Below, piece after piece: positions 1 through 13,340 of a stretch of DNA of 57,940 nt (the stretch's first letter is position 1; each line of letters starts with the position of its first letter). Below the pieces are notes generated by a model. That model was given only the letters and a program-made list of their open reading frames with translations, searched no databases and was not told where the DNA came from. The position numbers were made by a program, and so were the translations under genes. The stretch is from NCBI GenBank assembly GCA_010672925.1, contig JAAHFP010000040.1:1-57940 (forward strand), in the 5' to 3' direction. Source of the stretch: Symploca sp. SIO1C2 (GTDB lineage: Bacteria; Cyanobacteriota; Cyanobacteriia; Cyanobacteriales; Coleofasciculaceae).

Positions 1-70
1 TGTCAAAGCGTTAAGAGTACTGACTAGTGTAGTCTTGACTCTCCGCTAGCGCTCCGAGCCAAGACTAAAG

Positions 71-3704
<3,634 letters not shown>

Positions 3705-4259
3705 TGGGTTGTTGCACTTTTGTTAAGTAATAAGCATCTCAGACACAGGGAGTAGAGAAAAAATACCGCGTCGAAAAAAAAATAAGGAACTAGTCAGCTT
3801 CCCTGGAAGCCTTATACCTAGCCTGCGGCAACGGCTTTGCGAACTGCATATACACCCATTTACTAGTATTTCATACTTGAATGAAGTAGCATTTTATATA
3901 CTGTTTGCCATACTCCATAAGTATTATTTTAAAGCAAATAACCAAAATTGGGCTAATTTTATTAAAGTCTCTGTAGGAGCGGGTTGAGCAATATTTTGGT
4001 AAACTAGGCTACATTTTTGGTTAACCCACTTTTGTTGTTTGTCCAAATTGCCTAGATCAATTGTTTTGATGAGTAGCTGATAAAGCAGTGGATGCAGTTT
4101 GGGTTAAGGCAAGCTATTATGCATTTAAATTATTAATTGTTTCTGACCTGGAGACGTGGCGACCAGGAGAAAGAGTCAGTGATTTTGTATGGTTTTTAGA
4201 ATATACAATTTAAATGCTTATTCGCTTAACATCACCCAAAACCAAACTTAATGACAATG
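3705..4259. other. Intergenic region, possible coding remnant
   Basis: No credible full gene. On the plus strand 4071-4213 reads without stops as a 46-codon tail containing KASYYAFKLLIVSDLE and GERVSDFVWFLEY before TAA, with no start codon; it may be a remnant of an unrecognised gene. The rest is AT-rich and would contain the promoter of the kinase operon. Confidence 0.35.
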
Positions 4260-5459
4260 CTATTCATCCGCTGGAAAAGCTCCCGGTTTTACCACAATAG
4301 TTGTTGTCTTACCTTGGCGGTTAACTTCAACTTCTAAATCTGTACCTACCTCACTAATTTCTACATTCTGCTGTACCTCAGCTGCACTGCTTACCGGTTT
4401 ACCAGCAACTTTTTCAATAATATCTCCAGCTTGGAAACCCGCCTGAGCAGCTGGTGAACCTTTAACCACCCGGAAGATTACAACGCCATTGTCTTTGGTT
4501 ACTTTGAAGTTAGTTTCACTATCTTGGTTGATTTCTTTTCTTAATTCTGGTGTCAGATTCACCATATGAATTCCTAAGTAAGGATGCTCTACTTTACCAT
4601 TGCTAAACAATTCATTAGCAATGCGTTCTGCTGTTTCAATCGGAATCGCAAAACCTAATCCCTGAGCATTAGCACGAATGGCAGTGTTGATCCCAATCAC
4701 TTCCCCTTTGGCATTCAACAGAGGGCCACCAGAATTTCCAGGGTTAATAGCTGCATCTGTTTGAATAAAGCTGACTCGCTTGTCTGGAACACCTACCTGA
4801 GAACTAGAGCGTCCTAAAGCACTAATAATACCAACAGTAACAGTATTATCTAAACCCAGGGGATTACCAATAGCGATCGCCCATTCTCCTGGAGTCAACT
4901 GCTCAGCTTTCCCCAAGCGTACAGTTGGCAGGTCACTGGCTTCAATTTTAACCACAGCAACATCAGTTACCGTATCTTTACCTAATACTTTCCCTTCAAA
5001 CTTACGTCCATCCTTCAGAGTCACATCAACAACATCAGCACCTGATACCACATGAGCATTAGTAATCAAACGTCCATCTGAGTTGAGAATAAATCCAGAA
5101 CCAGTACCTTGCTCAATCTGTTGTCGCTGCCTAGGCATTTCCTTTTCATCACCGAAGAAGCGCCGGAAGAAAGGATGTTGGAAAGCTTCGGGAACTTCCT
5201 GGGATACTTGACGTGCAGCATCAATTCTCACTACAGCTGGTCCTACCTGTTTGACTGCCTCAGCAATAAAGTTAAGATTTTCTTTGGTATTATTAATTGA
5301 GGGCTGAGGTTCTAAAGGTCGCAATACAGCGGGAACTGCTTCAGGAGAGTTTGCAACCTGCTGCTCTGCTTTGAGATAGCGACTACCCAAAACTCCTGCA
5401 CCACCGCCTAAGCACAGTAAGGTTAGATAAACAGTCAGTTGCTTCAGGGATAAACTCAT
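4260..5459 (-). CDS. HtrA/Deg-family serine protease (HhoA/HhoB type)
   Basis: A 399-residue periplasmic or thylakoid-lumen protease and chaperone for damaged proteins. Residues 5-25 form an uncleaved or signal-type hydrophobic segment. The trypsin-like domain has a complete triad: His136 (TNAHVV), Asp166 (TDVAVV) and Ser243 (GNSGGP). A single PDZ domain follows from about residue 290, with GVVIFRVVKGSPAAQAGF and AGDIIEKVAGKPV. One PDZ domain is the usual layout for cyanobacterial HhoA, HhoB and HtrA; I cannot say which paralogue this is. It is a single gene with more than 1 kb of non-coding DNA on its upstream side. Confidence 0.93.
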   Translation of the reverse strand: MSLSLKQLTVYLTLLCLGGGAGVLGSRYLKAEQQVANSPEAVPAVLRPLEPQPSINNTKENLNFIAEAVKQVGPAVVRIDAARQVSQEVPEAFQHPFFRRFFGDEKEMPRQRQQIEQGTGSGFILNSDGRLITNAHVVSGADVVDVTLKDGRKFEGKVLGKDTVTDVAVVKIEASDLPTVRLGKAEQLTPGEWAIAIGNPLGLDNTVTVGIISALGRSSSQVGVPDKRVSFIQTDAAINPGNSGGPLLNAKGEVIGINTAIRANAQGLGFAIPIETAERIANELFSNGKVEHPYLGIHMVNLTPELRKEINQDSETNFKVTKDNGVVIFRVVKGSPAAQAGFQAGDIIEKVAGKPVSSAAEVQQNVEISEVGTDLEVEVNRQGKTTTIVVKPGAFPADE

Positions 5460-5652
5460 GATCAGTGGAAGTGCTAATGATTGTTTGGTAGGTTACTTAG
5501 GTGATTTTCTCCGAAAAAATGTACCTATCATAGGCTGCGTTAGCAGAGTGTAACGCACCACATCATGGGTACGATCATTTTCAAAATTCGCCTTACTTCT
5601 ACTGTAAGTGAAAACTGAAGGTAGTGGAAGGATTGAAGTATAGAGTAGTCTA

Positions 5653-5672
5653 GGGCGCACCGACGTGCGCCC
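5653..5672. repeat. GGGCGCAC hairpin (dispersed cyanobacterial repeat)
   Basis: Perfect 8-bp inverted repeat GGGCGCAC/GTGCGCCC around a 4-nt loop, flanked by TA and CTA. It lies in a non-coding stretch that also holds a TGTAGGTTGGTTGAGGCAAC motif, a second type of short palindromic filler. Confidence 0.6.
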
Positions 5673-5785
5673 CTACCTGAATTTAATTAAGCATCTTGTA
5701 GGTTGGTTGAGGCAACAAAACCCAACATCTGCGCGATCGCGCATCTTGGAGACTAGGTTGATATTAGCTGCAATTAGAATGCTCT

Positions 5786-5944
5786 CTATTCTGAGCAATA
5801 GCGCTTCAAGCGACGAATGTACTCTATAATTACTTCAGTTTTAGTTTTACCTTTGGCTAAGCAGTACATTTCTAGAGTCTGCAAATCTGCTTCTGGTAAA
5901 CGAATAGTTAGAACTTTATTAGATGGTGGTTTCGTTCTAGGCAT
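5786..5944 (-). CDS. Small ribbon-helix-helix-like protein
   Basis: A 52-residue reading frame from ATG to TAG: MPRTKPPSNK at the start, then VLTIRLPEADLQTLEMYCLA and KGKTKTEVIIEYIRRLK. The basic N-terminus, the short beta strand VLTIRLP and two helices (DLQTLEMYCLAKG, TKTEVIIEYIRRL) match the MetJ/Arc/CopG ribbon-helix-helix pattern of small DNA-binding regulators and antitoxins. No toxin gene is adjacent. No clear ribosome-binding site is visible. Family assignment is by pattern only. Confidence 0.65.
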   Translation of the reverse strand: MPRTKPPSNKVLTIRLPEADLQTLEMYCLAKGKTKTEVIIEYIRRLKRYCSE

Positions 5945-6171
5945 ATTGTCTTGTAATAACAAAGTACAATTACCATCTTGACATAATCATAACAAATCTT
6001 CTGCCTTTTTAATAAAAGTTGAAAAAGAAGTTCTCCAAATCCTGAAATCTTTCACTCCCCCTCCTGGAGCGTTCTCCTTGATGAGTGTTTCTGGACTGGA
6101 TTATTAATAAATTTTAATTTATTTGTCAAAAAATATACTTTTATAATCTTATATTTTCGTTATCCAACCAA

Positions 6172-6390
6172 TATCTTGTTATTGTTATCAACAATGGTTC
6201 ATTTGCCTCACTACGCTCAATGGATCATCAGAAAGCGGATTTTGTCAATATTCCCAGCATTAACTACGCGCAGCTAGCCACTGTCTTCGGGGGATGTGGT
6301 TTTGTGGTTAAAACTAGCGATCAACTTCGTCAAGCATTGCAGATGGCAAAAGAGAGTACTACCTTTAGCTGCTCTGCAGCGGTTCAGTGA
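6172..6390 (+). pseudogene. Remnant of a thiamine-diphosphate-dependent decarboxylase/synthase
   Basis: In the plus frame the text YLVIVINNGSFASLRSMDHQ, continuing to INYAQLATVFGGCGFVVKTS and DQLRQALQMAK, matches the C-terminal ThDP-binding region of the acetolactate synthase / benzoylformate decarboxylase / indolepyruvate decarboxylase superfamily (INNGSF followed by the LA..FG...V.....L..AL pattern). Only about 70 codons remain; the GDG motif, the whole N-terminus and the true C-terminus are missing, and the frame ends in a degenerate tail. A decayed fragment. Confidence 0.6.
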
Positions 6391-6426
6391 TTTGTTTACC
6401 AAGACATTAAAAGGATAATTTCTCTT

Positions 6427-6465
6427 GGAGGGAAAGAGTTGAGCTTAGCTCAACTCTTTCCCTCC
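6427..6465. terminator. Strong 19-bp hairpin
   Basis: Perfect inverted repeat with arms GGAGGGAAAGAGTTGAGCT and its complement around a single base, followed by CTCTTTTCTTT. It may terminate transcription from the left, although only the decayed fragment at 6172-6390 lies there; it may instead be a leftover of the deleted gene. Confidence 0.6.
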
Positions 6466-6683
6466 CTCTTTTCTTTGATTATCATTTGAATTGATTTCTA
6501 GACTTGGACATAGTGTAATGTACGCTGTTATTTCACAAGTCTTGTTCAAAGAACCTACAAAGAAACAAAAACGCTCTCCTCAAGAGAGTCACATATAAAA
6601 ACAACCCAGCCTTACTGTATGGGTGTAGATGTTTCTCGTGTAGGCAAGTGTAACTCTGCTATACCAAAAGTGACGAATCCTTA

Positions 6684-7010
6684 TTAGATATATTTTTCCA
6701 GAGTATTCGCCAAGGTAGTTTTGGGAACTGCTCCCACTACCATATCAACTCGCTGTCCATCTTTGAAAACCATCAATGTTGGGATACTGCGGATACCATA
6801 TTGGCCAGCCACAGTGGGATTCTCGTCGGTATTGAGCTTCAGCACTTTCAACTGACCCTCGAATTGCTGTGAAATTTCTTCCACAACAGGCGCAACCATA
6901 CGACAAGGACCACACCAGGGAGCCCAAAAATCTACTAAGACGGGAAGCTGACTGTCAAGTACGTCTTCTTGAAAGGTACTGTCTGTTGTTGCGGCTACGG
7001 CGGTTGACAT
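6684..7010 (-). CDS. trxA: Thioredoxin
   Basis: A 108-residue m-type-like thioredoxin, a general disulfide reductase of the cytoplasm. The active site [11 protein letters not shown] is intact, as are the conserved LKLNTDENP and cis-proline segment [14 protein letters not shown]. Length is normal. An AAGGA sequence lies 11 nt before the ATG. It stands alone, with 300-500 bp of non-coding DNA on each side. Confidence 0.97.
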   Translation of the reverse strand: MSTAVAATTDSTFQEDVLDSQLPVLVDFWAPWCGPCRMVAPVVEEISQQFEGQLKVLKLNTDENPTVAGQYGIRSIPTLMVFKDGQRVDMVVGAVPKTTLANTLEKYI

Positions 7011-7531
7011 GTGGAGAAAATCCTTGCTGATACTATTCTATATCTCTAAAAATTTTACCACAGCGAAAACATAGGTTCTCAACAGGTGGACAGAAATAAG
7101 CGCCAGTGGATTATACAGGTTTTGAAGGCATCAAATTGTTATCTGGCAAGCATCTTGGCTAAACCCAGCCTGGTAAATTTACTTTAAGTTTTTTTCATTT
7201 ACCTACTTAAAAATATACATTTAGATACAAATTGCTTTAGAGGAATCTATGCTATTGACCGATATGACCGACTAAGGAATAATCTGAAAAAAGGAACCGC
7301 CCGAACGTAGTCGGGCGGAGTGTGGTGTGAGGAGTGAACGGAAACATTTGTCTCCGCTTTCTCTATTGTAAGCGAGAGCTTAATTTTTACCAGTCTTGTA
7401 GTAACTAATGCTGCATTTTTGATTGAATGGCTACAAACTGGGAAGGAAATGCTTGTTAAGCTAAATTCTTTTGTCAGAGAGTAGTGTAAGCAAAAGGGAA
7501 GGAGTAATACTCTCTAGACTTCCCTGTGAGC
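7011..7531. other. Intergenic region between thioredoxin and GuaB3 genes
   Basis: About 520 bp without a gene. Apart from the GC-rich hairpin at 7297-7318 it is AT-rich. It contains the thioredoxin promoter region and the 3' side of the GuaB3 gene. Confidence 0.5.
7297..7318. terminator. GC-rich hairpin
   Basis: Perfect inverted repeat CCGCCCGA/TCGGGCGG with loop ACGTAG. On the minus strand the stem is followed by TTCCTTTTTT, the pattern of an intrinsic terminator for the GuaB3 gene on that strand, although it sits about 210 bp past that gene's stop. Confidence 0.65.
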
Positions 7532-8695
7532 TTATTTACCCATACCCAACTGCTGTGCTTTCTGGTAAACTTTTCCTTCCGTTAATAGAGATGGGGCAAT
7601 CACCACTTCCACTTGTTGCATTTCTTTGAGGTTTTTAGCTCCCAAAGTACCCATGCTGGTTTTCAAGGCTCCCATGAGATTATGAGTGCCATCATCAAGT
7701 TGTGCTGGTCCAGTGAGAATTTGCTTTAAAGTTCCAGTGTTACCCACTTGGATGCGAGTTCCACGGGGGAGCACAGGAGAAGGGGTTGCCATACCCCAGT
7801 GAAAACCTTGTCCCGGTGCTTCTTTTGCTCGTGCGAAAGGGGAACCAATCATGACGCCATCAGCACCACAAGCAATACACTTGCAGATGTCACCACCCGT
7901 AATTAGTCCTCCATCAGCAATTACTGGTACATATTTACCAGTTTCCTGATAGTAATCATCTCTGGCGGCAGCACAATCTGCCACAGCAGTTACCTGGGGC
8001 ACTCCTACCCCTAAGACTCCACGAGAAGTGCAAGCTGCACCAGGGCCAATACCCACTAACACAGCTGCCGCACCTGCTTTCATCAAGTTGAGGGTGACTT
8101 CGTAGGTTACACAATTGCCCAAAATCACAGGTAAAGGCATTTCCTGACAAAACTTTGCCAAGTCCAGAGGAGTTACTGATTGGGGTGAGAGGTGAGCAGT
8201 GGAAACCACTGTAGCTTGCACCAAACATAAATCAGCACCCGCAGCAGCTACAATTTCACCATATTGACTAGCGCCTGCTGGGGTTAGACTGACAGCTGCA
8301 ATCCCTCCTTGATCTTTAATTTCCTGAATCCGCTGAGTAATTAATTCTGGCTTAATTGGTTCGGCATACAACTCCTGCATTAGGGAAACAAACTCGGACT
8401 TTCCCACCGAAGAGATACGTTTGAGTACGGAGGATGGATCAGTATAGCGGGTTTGAATACCTTCTAAATTGAGAACCCCTATTGCTCCCAACTCAGAGAG
8501 TTGAACTGCCATTGAGACATCAACCACGCTATCCATCGCACTGGCAATGATCGGAATTTCCCGTTCTATATTACCTAGACTCCAGCGAGTATCTGCCAAA
8601 CTGGGGTCGAGTGTACGTGGTCCGGGAACTAGTGCAATTTCATCGATGCCATAGGCTCTGCGAGCTGTTTTACCTCGCCCAATTTGAATATCCAC
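7532..8695 (-). CDS. guaB3: GuaB3-family IMP dehydrogenase/GMP reductase-like protein
   Basis: A 387-residue cytosolic TIM-barrel enzyme of purine nucleotide metabolism. The N-terminus ([19 protein letters not shown]), the catalytic loop [11 protein letters not shown] with Cys222, and the phosphate-binding segment [12 protein letters not shown] are intact. It lacks the paired CBS domains of true GuaB and has the ~387-residue length of the GuaB3 subfamily common in cyanobacteria and actinobacteria; a cyanobacterial GuaB3 has been reported to act as a GMP reductase. Monocistronic on the minus strand. Confidence 0.92.
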   Translation of the reverse strand: MDIQIGRGKTARRAYGIDEIALVPGPRTLDPSLADTRWSLGNIEREIPIIASAMDSVVDVSMAVQLSELGAIGVLNLEGIQTRYTDPSSVLKRISSVGKSEFVSLMQELYAEPIKPELITQRIQEIKDQGGIAAVSLTPAGASQYGEIVAAAGADLCLVQATVVSTAHLSPQSVTPLDLAKFCQEMPLPVILGNCVTYEVTLNLMKAGAAAVLVGIGPGAACTSRGVLGVGVPQVTAVADCAAARDDYYQETGKYVPVIADGGLITGGDICKCIACGADGVMIGSPFARAKEAPGQGFHWGMATPSPVLPRGTRIQVGNTGTLKQILTGPAQLDDGTHNLMGALKTSMGTLGAKNLKEMQQVEVVIAPSLLTEGKVYQKAQQLGMGK

Positions 8696-8824
8696 GCTTT
8701 TTTGTCTATTCCCAAGGTTATTTAAGCTAGGTTATCAAATTGCAGGGTAATTGGTCATTAGCTTTACTAGGTTTTAGGTAAAACAGCCTCAGAACTTGAT
8801 TTGTGTTAATTAGTTCTACTGTAC

Positions 8825-9067
8825 TTATCTAGCTTGCCGGGAAACTAGCTTTTCCATATTCGCTTGGGTTTGCTGTAACAGCTGCTCTCGACTATTTGCT
8901 GCCTGAGTAATGGTGGGAACTAAGTTACGAGCTTGCAATGCCATGTGAAGCTGTAACTCAGCTACATATTCACTTATATCTTCCTGAAAAATTTTGTTTG
9001 TGGCTTGAGTAGAATTAAAAGTCAAAATGTTCTCCTTAGCTTTCCCTGGGCTGTTTATCAAAGTCAA
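8825..9067 (-). CDS. Hypothetical small protein
   Basis: An 80-residue protein of no family I recognise. It is Gln/Asn/Ala-rich and probably helical (DISEYVAELQLHMALQARN, SREQLLQQTQANMEKLVS). The only start codons available are two TTGs (9067 or 9061). It lies 130 bp upstream of the GuaB3 gene on the same strand and has no signal peptide or membrane segment. Confidence 0.55.
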   Translation of the reverse strand: MTLINSPGKAKENILTFNSTQATNKIFQEDISEYVAELQLHMALQARNLVPTITQAANSREQLLQQTQANMEKLVSRQAR

Positions 9068-9248
9068 GAGCGGTGATCACTCACATTGATAGAAATTATC
9101 ACAGCTGTCTTGCAATCTTTATGATTTCGCAATGAAGTTTAAAATTTTTAGTATTTCTAGATTAAGAAAAGTAAATTTTAGTAAATCTAGGAAATTTTAT
9201 GATTTATTTTGTTGTTTATGTGATATAATTTTATGCCTAATAAAAAAG

Positions 9249-9617
9249 TTAATTCTTCCACACCACCAGTAAAACACCACAAATAATCAAACCCAAGCCA
9301 ATGACACGACTTAGGGGAATTGTTTCTCGGAAGAAAAAATAGCCGATAAGCACTGAGAAGATATAAACCATTGCGACTGAGGGGCCTGCCACACTAAGAT
9401 TAACCCGCGTCAGCAGCAAAATGTAGGAAATTGCTCCCAAACCGTAGCAACAGAGACCTGCTAACACGGCAGGGGTGGTGACCATACCCACAATATGACC
9501 AAAAAAATTGGTCGCATTTACCTTACCTAACTGTAAGGCTCCAATTTTAAGTAAGAATTGTCCAGCAGCACTGGTTAAGATTGAAATAAGGAAAAGTCCT
9601 AACTCTGGTGGAGTCAC
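9249..9617 (-). CDS. EamA/SMR-type small membrane transporter
   Basis: A 122-residue integral membrane protein with four predicted transmembrane helices. The pattern LISILTSAAGQFLLKIGA at the start, GLGAISYILLLTRVNLSVAG in the middle and YIFSVLIGYFFFRETIPLSR near the end is that of the drug/metabolite transporter superfamily, as in SMR proteins and half-size EamA proteins that work as dimers. The E in FFRETI is the conserved residue before the last helix. Start codon is GTG. Substrate unknown; no partner gene beside it. Confidence 0.82.
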   Translation of the reverse strand: MTPPELGLFLISILTSAAGQFLLKIGALQLGKVNATNFFGHIVGMVTTPAVLAGLCCYGLGAISYILLLTRVNLSVAGPSVAMVYIFSVLIGYFFFRETIPLSRVIGLGLIICGVLLVVWKN

Positions 9618-9732
9618 AAATATCTCGCAAATACTATCTTTTGTTTAGCCTCTATAGTTTACAGCTAGTTGAGACTGAGCCGGAGTTCGTTTGGACAATA
9701 AATGTTTGTTGATTTGATTTTTGTAGATATAT

Positions 9733-10434
9733 ATGAAAAGCATTACCCAATCTTCCTACACCGAAGAGCAAATTTCCGCTTGGCTGCGGGGTTTATTCAC
9801 TATCGCTTGGGCTGATGGTCACTTTGATCCAGAAGAGCAAGAGGTACTAGCTCAACTAACTCACGAAGAACTCTCTTCTGCCAATGATTTGCAATCTCTT
9901 GAGCAACGAATTTCCCCTGAGGAACTAGCAGCAGCTTTAGGTAAAGACCCAATAACGGCGGAGAATTTTTTAAGGACTGCCGTGATGGTAGCTATTGCCG
10001 ATGGTGTCTATTCCAGTTCCGAAGCAGATGTACTGTATGAATTTTGTGAGGCATTGGGGCAAAAGATAGAAGCTCTCGAAGCCTTGCGACATACTCTTTA
10101 TGAGGGTGAAGTCGTTGAAGATACTGATGCTGCTGGTACTTTGCCTCAGCCACCAAAAGCTCTTACCCATCCAGATGCACTCAAACCTGTAAGAGAATGG
10201 TTAGATGGCATGGAAATGCATGACCCACGGGTAGCAAGATTCCTGTGTAAAATGATTCCTGATCAATGTCCCTTTGAACGAGATGTGAAGCTATTTGGTC
10301 ACAAAGTTGTTCATATTCCCCCGATGTGTAAGCTGAATCCTCTCTATGAACAGTTGGTAGGGTTACGCTTTCGGGCTTTATCCTATTTAGCTGATGAGCA
10401 AGGGGAAGATGTTTCTAAGTACTTTTCTTCATAA
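9733..10434 (+). CDS. TerB-like protein with Mo-nitro_C domain
   Basis: A 233-residue soluble protein. Residues 10-125 hold two TerB-like helical halves with the acidic motifs [12 protein letters not shown] and [12 protein letters not shown]. Residues 150-233 match the cyanobacterial family called Mo-dependent nitrogenase C-terminal ([59 protein letters not shown]). Despite its name that domain occurs in many proteins unrelated to nitrogenase, and nothing nearby points to nitrogen fixation. Function unknown; the conserved cysteines and acidic clusters suggest metal binding. Confidence 0.85.
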   Translation: MKSITQSSYTEEQISAWLRGLFTIAWADGHFDPEEQEVLAQLTHEELSSANDLQSLEQRISPEELAAALGKDPITAENFLRTAVMVAIADGVYSSSEADVLYEFCEALGQKIEALEALRHTLYEGEVVEDTDAAGTLPQPPKALTHPDALKPVREWLDGMEMHDPRVARFLCKMIPDQCPFERDVKLFGHKVVHIPPMCKLNPLYEQLVGLRFRALSYLADEQGEDVSKYFSS

Positions 10435-10443
10435 GTGATCTGA

Positions 10444-10589
10444 AGGCAGAAGGCAGAAGGCAGGAGGCAGAAGGCAGGAGGCAGGAGGCAGGAGGCAGGA
10501 GGCAGGAGGCAGAAGGCAGGAGGGAAGACATTTGACAAATGACAAATAACAAACAACAAATAACAAACAACAAATAACAAATAACAAAC
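10444..10589. repeat. Two adjacent heptanucleotide arrays before obgE
   Basis: About twelve units of GGCAGAA/GGCAGGA run to about 10530, followed by about eight units of ACAAATA/ACAAACA that end one base before the obgE start codon. The whole space between the two genes is filled by repeats, so the obgE leader contains them. Confidence 0.92.
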
Positions 10590-10590
10590 C

Positions 10591-11619
10591 ATGCAATTTG
10601 TTGACTTGGCAGAAATTGAAGTGGTAGCTGGGAAGGGTGGTGATGGTATCGTTGCCTTTAGGCGGGAGAAGTATGTGCCTGCAGGGGGACCGGCTGGTGG
10701 TAATGGAGGATGGGGTGGCAATGTTATCTTAGCCGCTGTAGAAAACCTGCAAACTTTGCTGGATTTTAAGTATAATCACTGTTTTCAAGCAGAGAATGGT
10801 AAGCGGGGGGGACCCAATAATTGTACTGGAGCAAATGGAAGCGATCGCATAATTGAGGTTCCCTGTGGTACTTCTGTCTATAACTCTGATACTGGTGAAC
10901 TTATCACCGATTTGGTGCAGTCAGGTCAAACTTTTTGTGTCGCGAAGGGGGGCAAAGGAGGCTTGGGCAACAAGCATTTCTTGAGCAATCGTAATCGGGC
11001 ACCGGAGTATGCTTTACCAGGACTACCGGGAGAGGAACTAAAGCTGCGTTTGGAGTTGAAGCTACTAGCGGAAGTGGGCATTATTGGTTTACCGAATGCA
11101 GGTAAGTCTACCTTAATTTCTTCTCTCTCCGCAGCACGTCCCAAGGTAGCAAACTATCCTTTTACTACTTTGGTGCCCAATTTGGGGGTTGTGCGTAAAC
11201 CCAGTGGTGACGGCACGGTTTTTGCTGATATTCCTGGATTAATTGCTGGTGCTCATCTTGGTACTGGTTTAGGTCATGATTTTCTACGGCATATTGAGCG
11301 GACTCGTATCTTGGTTCACTTGATTGATGCTACAGATTTAGACCCTATTGCTAACTATCAAACAATTCAACAAGAGTTGCAAGCTTACGGGCGAGGGTTA
11401 ATGGAACGTCCTCAAATTCTTGCCCTCAATAAAGTGGATGCTGTGGATGCAGAAACTGTAGATGAGTTGACTACGGAACTCAATCAACTGACTCAAGTAC
11501 CGGTTTTCTCAATTTCAGCAGTGGCGAAAATTGGTTTAGATTCTCTGTTACAGAAAATCTGGCTGTCTTTAGATCAGTTATTGCCAGACATCTCCAAAAA
11601 CTGGAAAGATGCTCAGTGA
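10591..11619 (+). CDS. obgE: Obg-family GTPase (ribosome assembly)
   Basis: A 342-residue essential GTPase acting in 50S ribosomal subunit maturation and stress signalling. The N-terminal glycine-rich Obg fold (residues 1-158; [20 protein letters not shown]) precedes the G domain with G1 [10 protein letters not shown]3 DIPGLI, G4 NKVD and G5 SA. It lacks the C-terminal OCT domain of longer bacterial forms, as is common in cyanobacteria. No Shine-Dalgarno sequence is visible because a heptamer array abuts the ATG. Confidence 0.97.
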   Translation: MQFVDLAEIEVVAGKGGDGIVAFRREKYVPAGGPAGGNGGWGGNVILAAVENLQTLLDFKYNHCFQAENGKRGGPNNCTGANGSDRIIEVPCGTSVYNSDTGELITDLVQSGQTFCVAKGGKGGLGNKHFLSNRNRAPEYALPGLPGEELKLRLELKLLAEVGIIGLPNAGKSTLISSLSAARPKVANYPFTTLVPNLGVVRKPSGDGTVFADIPGLIAGAHLGTGLGHDFLRHIERTRILVHLIDATDLDPIANYQTIQQELQAYGRGLMERPQILALNKVDAVDAETVDELTTELNQLTQVPVFSISAVAKIGLDSLLQKIWLSLDQLLPDISKNWKDAQ

Positions 11620-11650
11620 TCAACTTTGAGCGTCTCAAAATCCTCAATCA

Positions 11651-11944
11651 ATGGGAAAATTACCTAGCTCGAATCAGCCTTCGCTAGCTGGATTTTATTT
11701 ACCATCTGAAACCACAATGTCAGTATGTCAAGAAATTGGTTATATGGAAAGAAATTTAACCTAGCCAAAACGCTTATTAGCAATTTGGGCTGCAGATATA
11801 AATGAAGCTAGATGGGTTGAGTTAGGAAAAGGTTGGAAAGATTGCTCTCAAGCAGAGGCAACTGAATGCGTGCAACGTTATCATCCACTACATGCAAGCA
11901 AACTATTTACGATAGTAATAAACAATTTTGACTCTAACACATGA
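11651..11944 (+). pseudogene. Broken small gene with one in-frame TAG
   Basis: A 97-codon frame starting at ATG is interrupted by a single TAG at codon 38 (11762-11764) and ends at TGA. The second part reads PKRLLAIWAADINEARWVEL and GKGWKDCSQAEATECVQRYH, well-formed coding sequence. I do not recognise the family. It immediately precedes the kynurenine operon on the same strand, so it may once have been its first gene. A sequencing error or stop suppression cannot be excluded. Confidence 0.45.
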
Positions 11945-11969
11945 CTTTGATATAGGAAAGTAAAATTTG

Positions 11970-13301
11970 ATGACGGACACAGTTCCCGACTTTACAATTT
12001 TAGGAGCAGGCTTAGCTGGACCTTTAATGGCACTCTACCTCGCCCAAGAGGGGTATCGTGTCGATGTGTATGAAAAACGCCCAGATCCGCGAACAAATGG
12101 TGTAGCTCAAGGCAAATCAATCAATCTAGCACTTTCTAAGCGAGCTTTATTTGCCCTTGAAGAAGTAGGACTGGTTGATGAAGTAATGCAACAAGCTATA
12201 CCGATGCGAGGCAGAATGCTCCATTCCCAAACAGGTAAGCTTTCTTTTCAAACTTACGGTATTAATGATCAAGAAGTTTTAAATTCAATTTCAAGATCGC
12301 TTTTAAATATCACTTTGCTGAAGGCGGCAGAAAAAGTAAATGGCATCAGATTTTTTTTTGATCAACAAGTAGAAAAAATCAACCTACAAGAGAAGAGTTG
12401 TCAGCTTGCAGATAGTAATAGTAAACAACAAGAGCTTGTGCAATTTCAAACTCTTGTGGGGGCTGATGGTGCTTTCTCTGTTTTACGTTATCATATGCAA
12501 AAGCTGGATCGTTTTAACTATGAACAATATTTCATTGATCACGGTTACAAGGAGCTCGTAATTCCAGCTCAGGCTAATGGTGAATTTGCTCTAGATAAGA
12601 ACGCCCTTCATATTTGGCCTAGAGGTGATTTTATGCTCATTGCACTCCCTAATTTAGATAGTTCTTTTACTTGCACCTTGTTCGCACCATTTCAAGGGAA
12701 AAATAGTTTCTCATCCCTCACCCAAGCTCAAGAAGTTGAAGACTATTTCAAAACTTTATTTCCTGATGTGTTACCCTTGGCTCCAACATTAATCTCAGAC
12801 TTTTTTAACAACCCAACTGGCTCACTGGTTTCGATAAAGTGTTACCCTTGGTCTTATCAAGATCAAGCAATTTTGATTGGTGATGCTTGTCATGCAACCG
12901 TACCTTTTTATGGACAAGGCATTAATGCGGGGTTTGAAGATTGTACTTTACTAACTCAGTTTATTAAAAAGCATAGTGATGACCTAGAATTGGCTTTCCA
13001 AGAATATCAGCTTTCTAGAAAAGTAGATACTGATACGCTAGCGGAAATATCTTTTAGTAATTATATTGAAATGCGTGATTCTGTTAGATCACCTCTGTTT
13101 TTGGCTCGAAGGTTGATAGAAAACTTATTCCATAAGTTATTCCCACAAAGGTTTTATCCACTACATTCTATTGTGAGCTTCACCAGAACACCTTATTCTC
13201 AAGCAGTCCAACATGTTAGGAACCAATACAGCATTATTGGTCTCGCTCTTAGTATTGCACTCCTCGTTGGTTTTGTCAAAGTATTAAAAACATTACATTA
13301 G
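11970..13301 (+). CDS. kmo: Kynurenine 3-monooxygenase
   Basis: A 443-residue FAD-dependent aromatic hydroxylase converting L-kynurenine to 3-hydroxykynurenine with NADPH and O2. The dinucleotide motif FTILGAGLAGPLMALYLAQE starts near residue 6; the second FAD motif GDACHATVPFYGQGINAGFE and the kynurenine monooxygenase hallmark EKRPDPR are present. A hydrophobic C-terminal helix (GLALSIALLVGFVKVL) suggests membrane attachment as in eukaryotic enzymes. The ATG at 11970 is preferred over TTG three bases earlier, with AGGAAAG upstream. It is the first gene of a three-gene operon, 39 bp before the dioxygenase. Confidence 0.93.
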   Translation: MTDTVPDFTILGAGLAGPLMALYLAQEGYRVDVYEKRPDPRTNGVAQGKSINLALSKRALFALEEVGLVDEVMQQAIPMRGRMLHSQTGKLSFQTYGINDQEVLNSISRSLLNITLLKAAEKVNGIRFFFDQQVEKINLQEKSCQLADSNSKQQELVQFQTLVGADGAFSVLRYHMQKLDRFNYEQYFIDHGYKELVIPAQANGEFALDKNALHIWPRGDFMLIALPNLDSSFTCTLFAPFQGKNSFSSLTQAQEVEDYFKTLFPDVLPLAPTLISDFFNNPTGSLVSIKCYPWSYQDQAILIGDACHATVPFYGQGINAGFEDCTLLTQFIKKHSDDLELAFQEYQLSRKVDTDTLAEISFSNYIEMRDSVRSPLFLARRLIENLFHKLFPQRFYPLHSIVSFTRTPYSQAVQHVRNQYSIIGLALSIALLVGFVKVLKTLH

Positions 13302-13340
13302 AAATATTAACAACCTTTTTTTATAAGGAGCATAACAATC

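Noticed and set aside
31-66. Inverted repeat AGTCTTG...CAAGACT at the left edge
   Set aside because: Only seven bases pair well and the middle is mismatched; possible repeat scar, not enough for a terminator or att site.
9733-10434. Annotation as a nitrogenase component
   Set aside because: The Mo-nitro_C domain name is historical; there is no nif gene in the window and the protein is TerB-like.
10444-10589. CRISPR-like appearance of regular repeats
   Set aside because: Units are 7-9 nt and contiguous, with no spacers and no cas genes; these are short tandem repeats.
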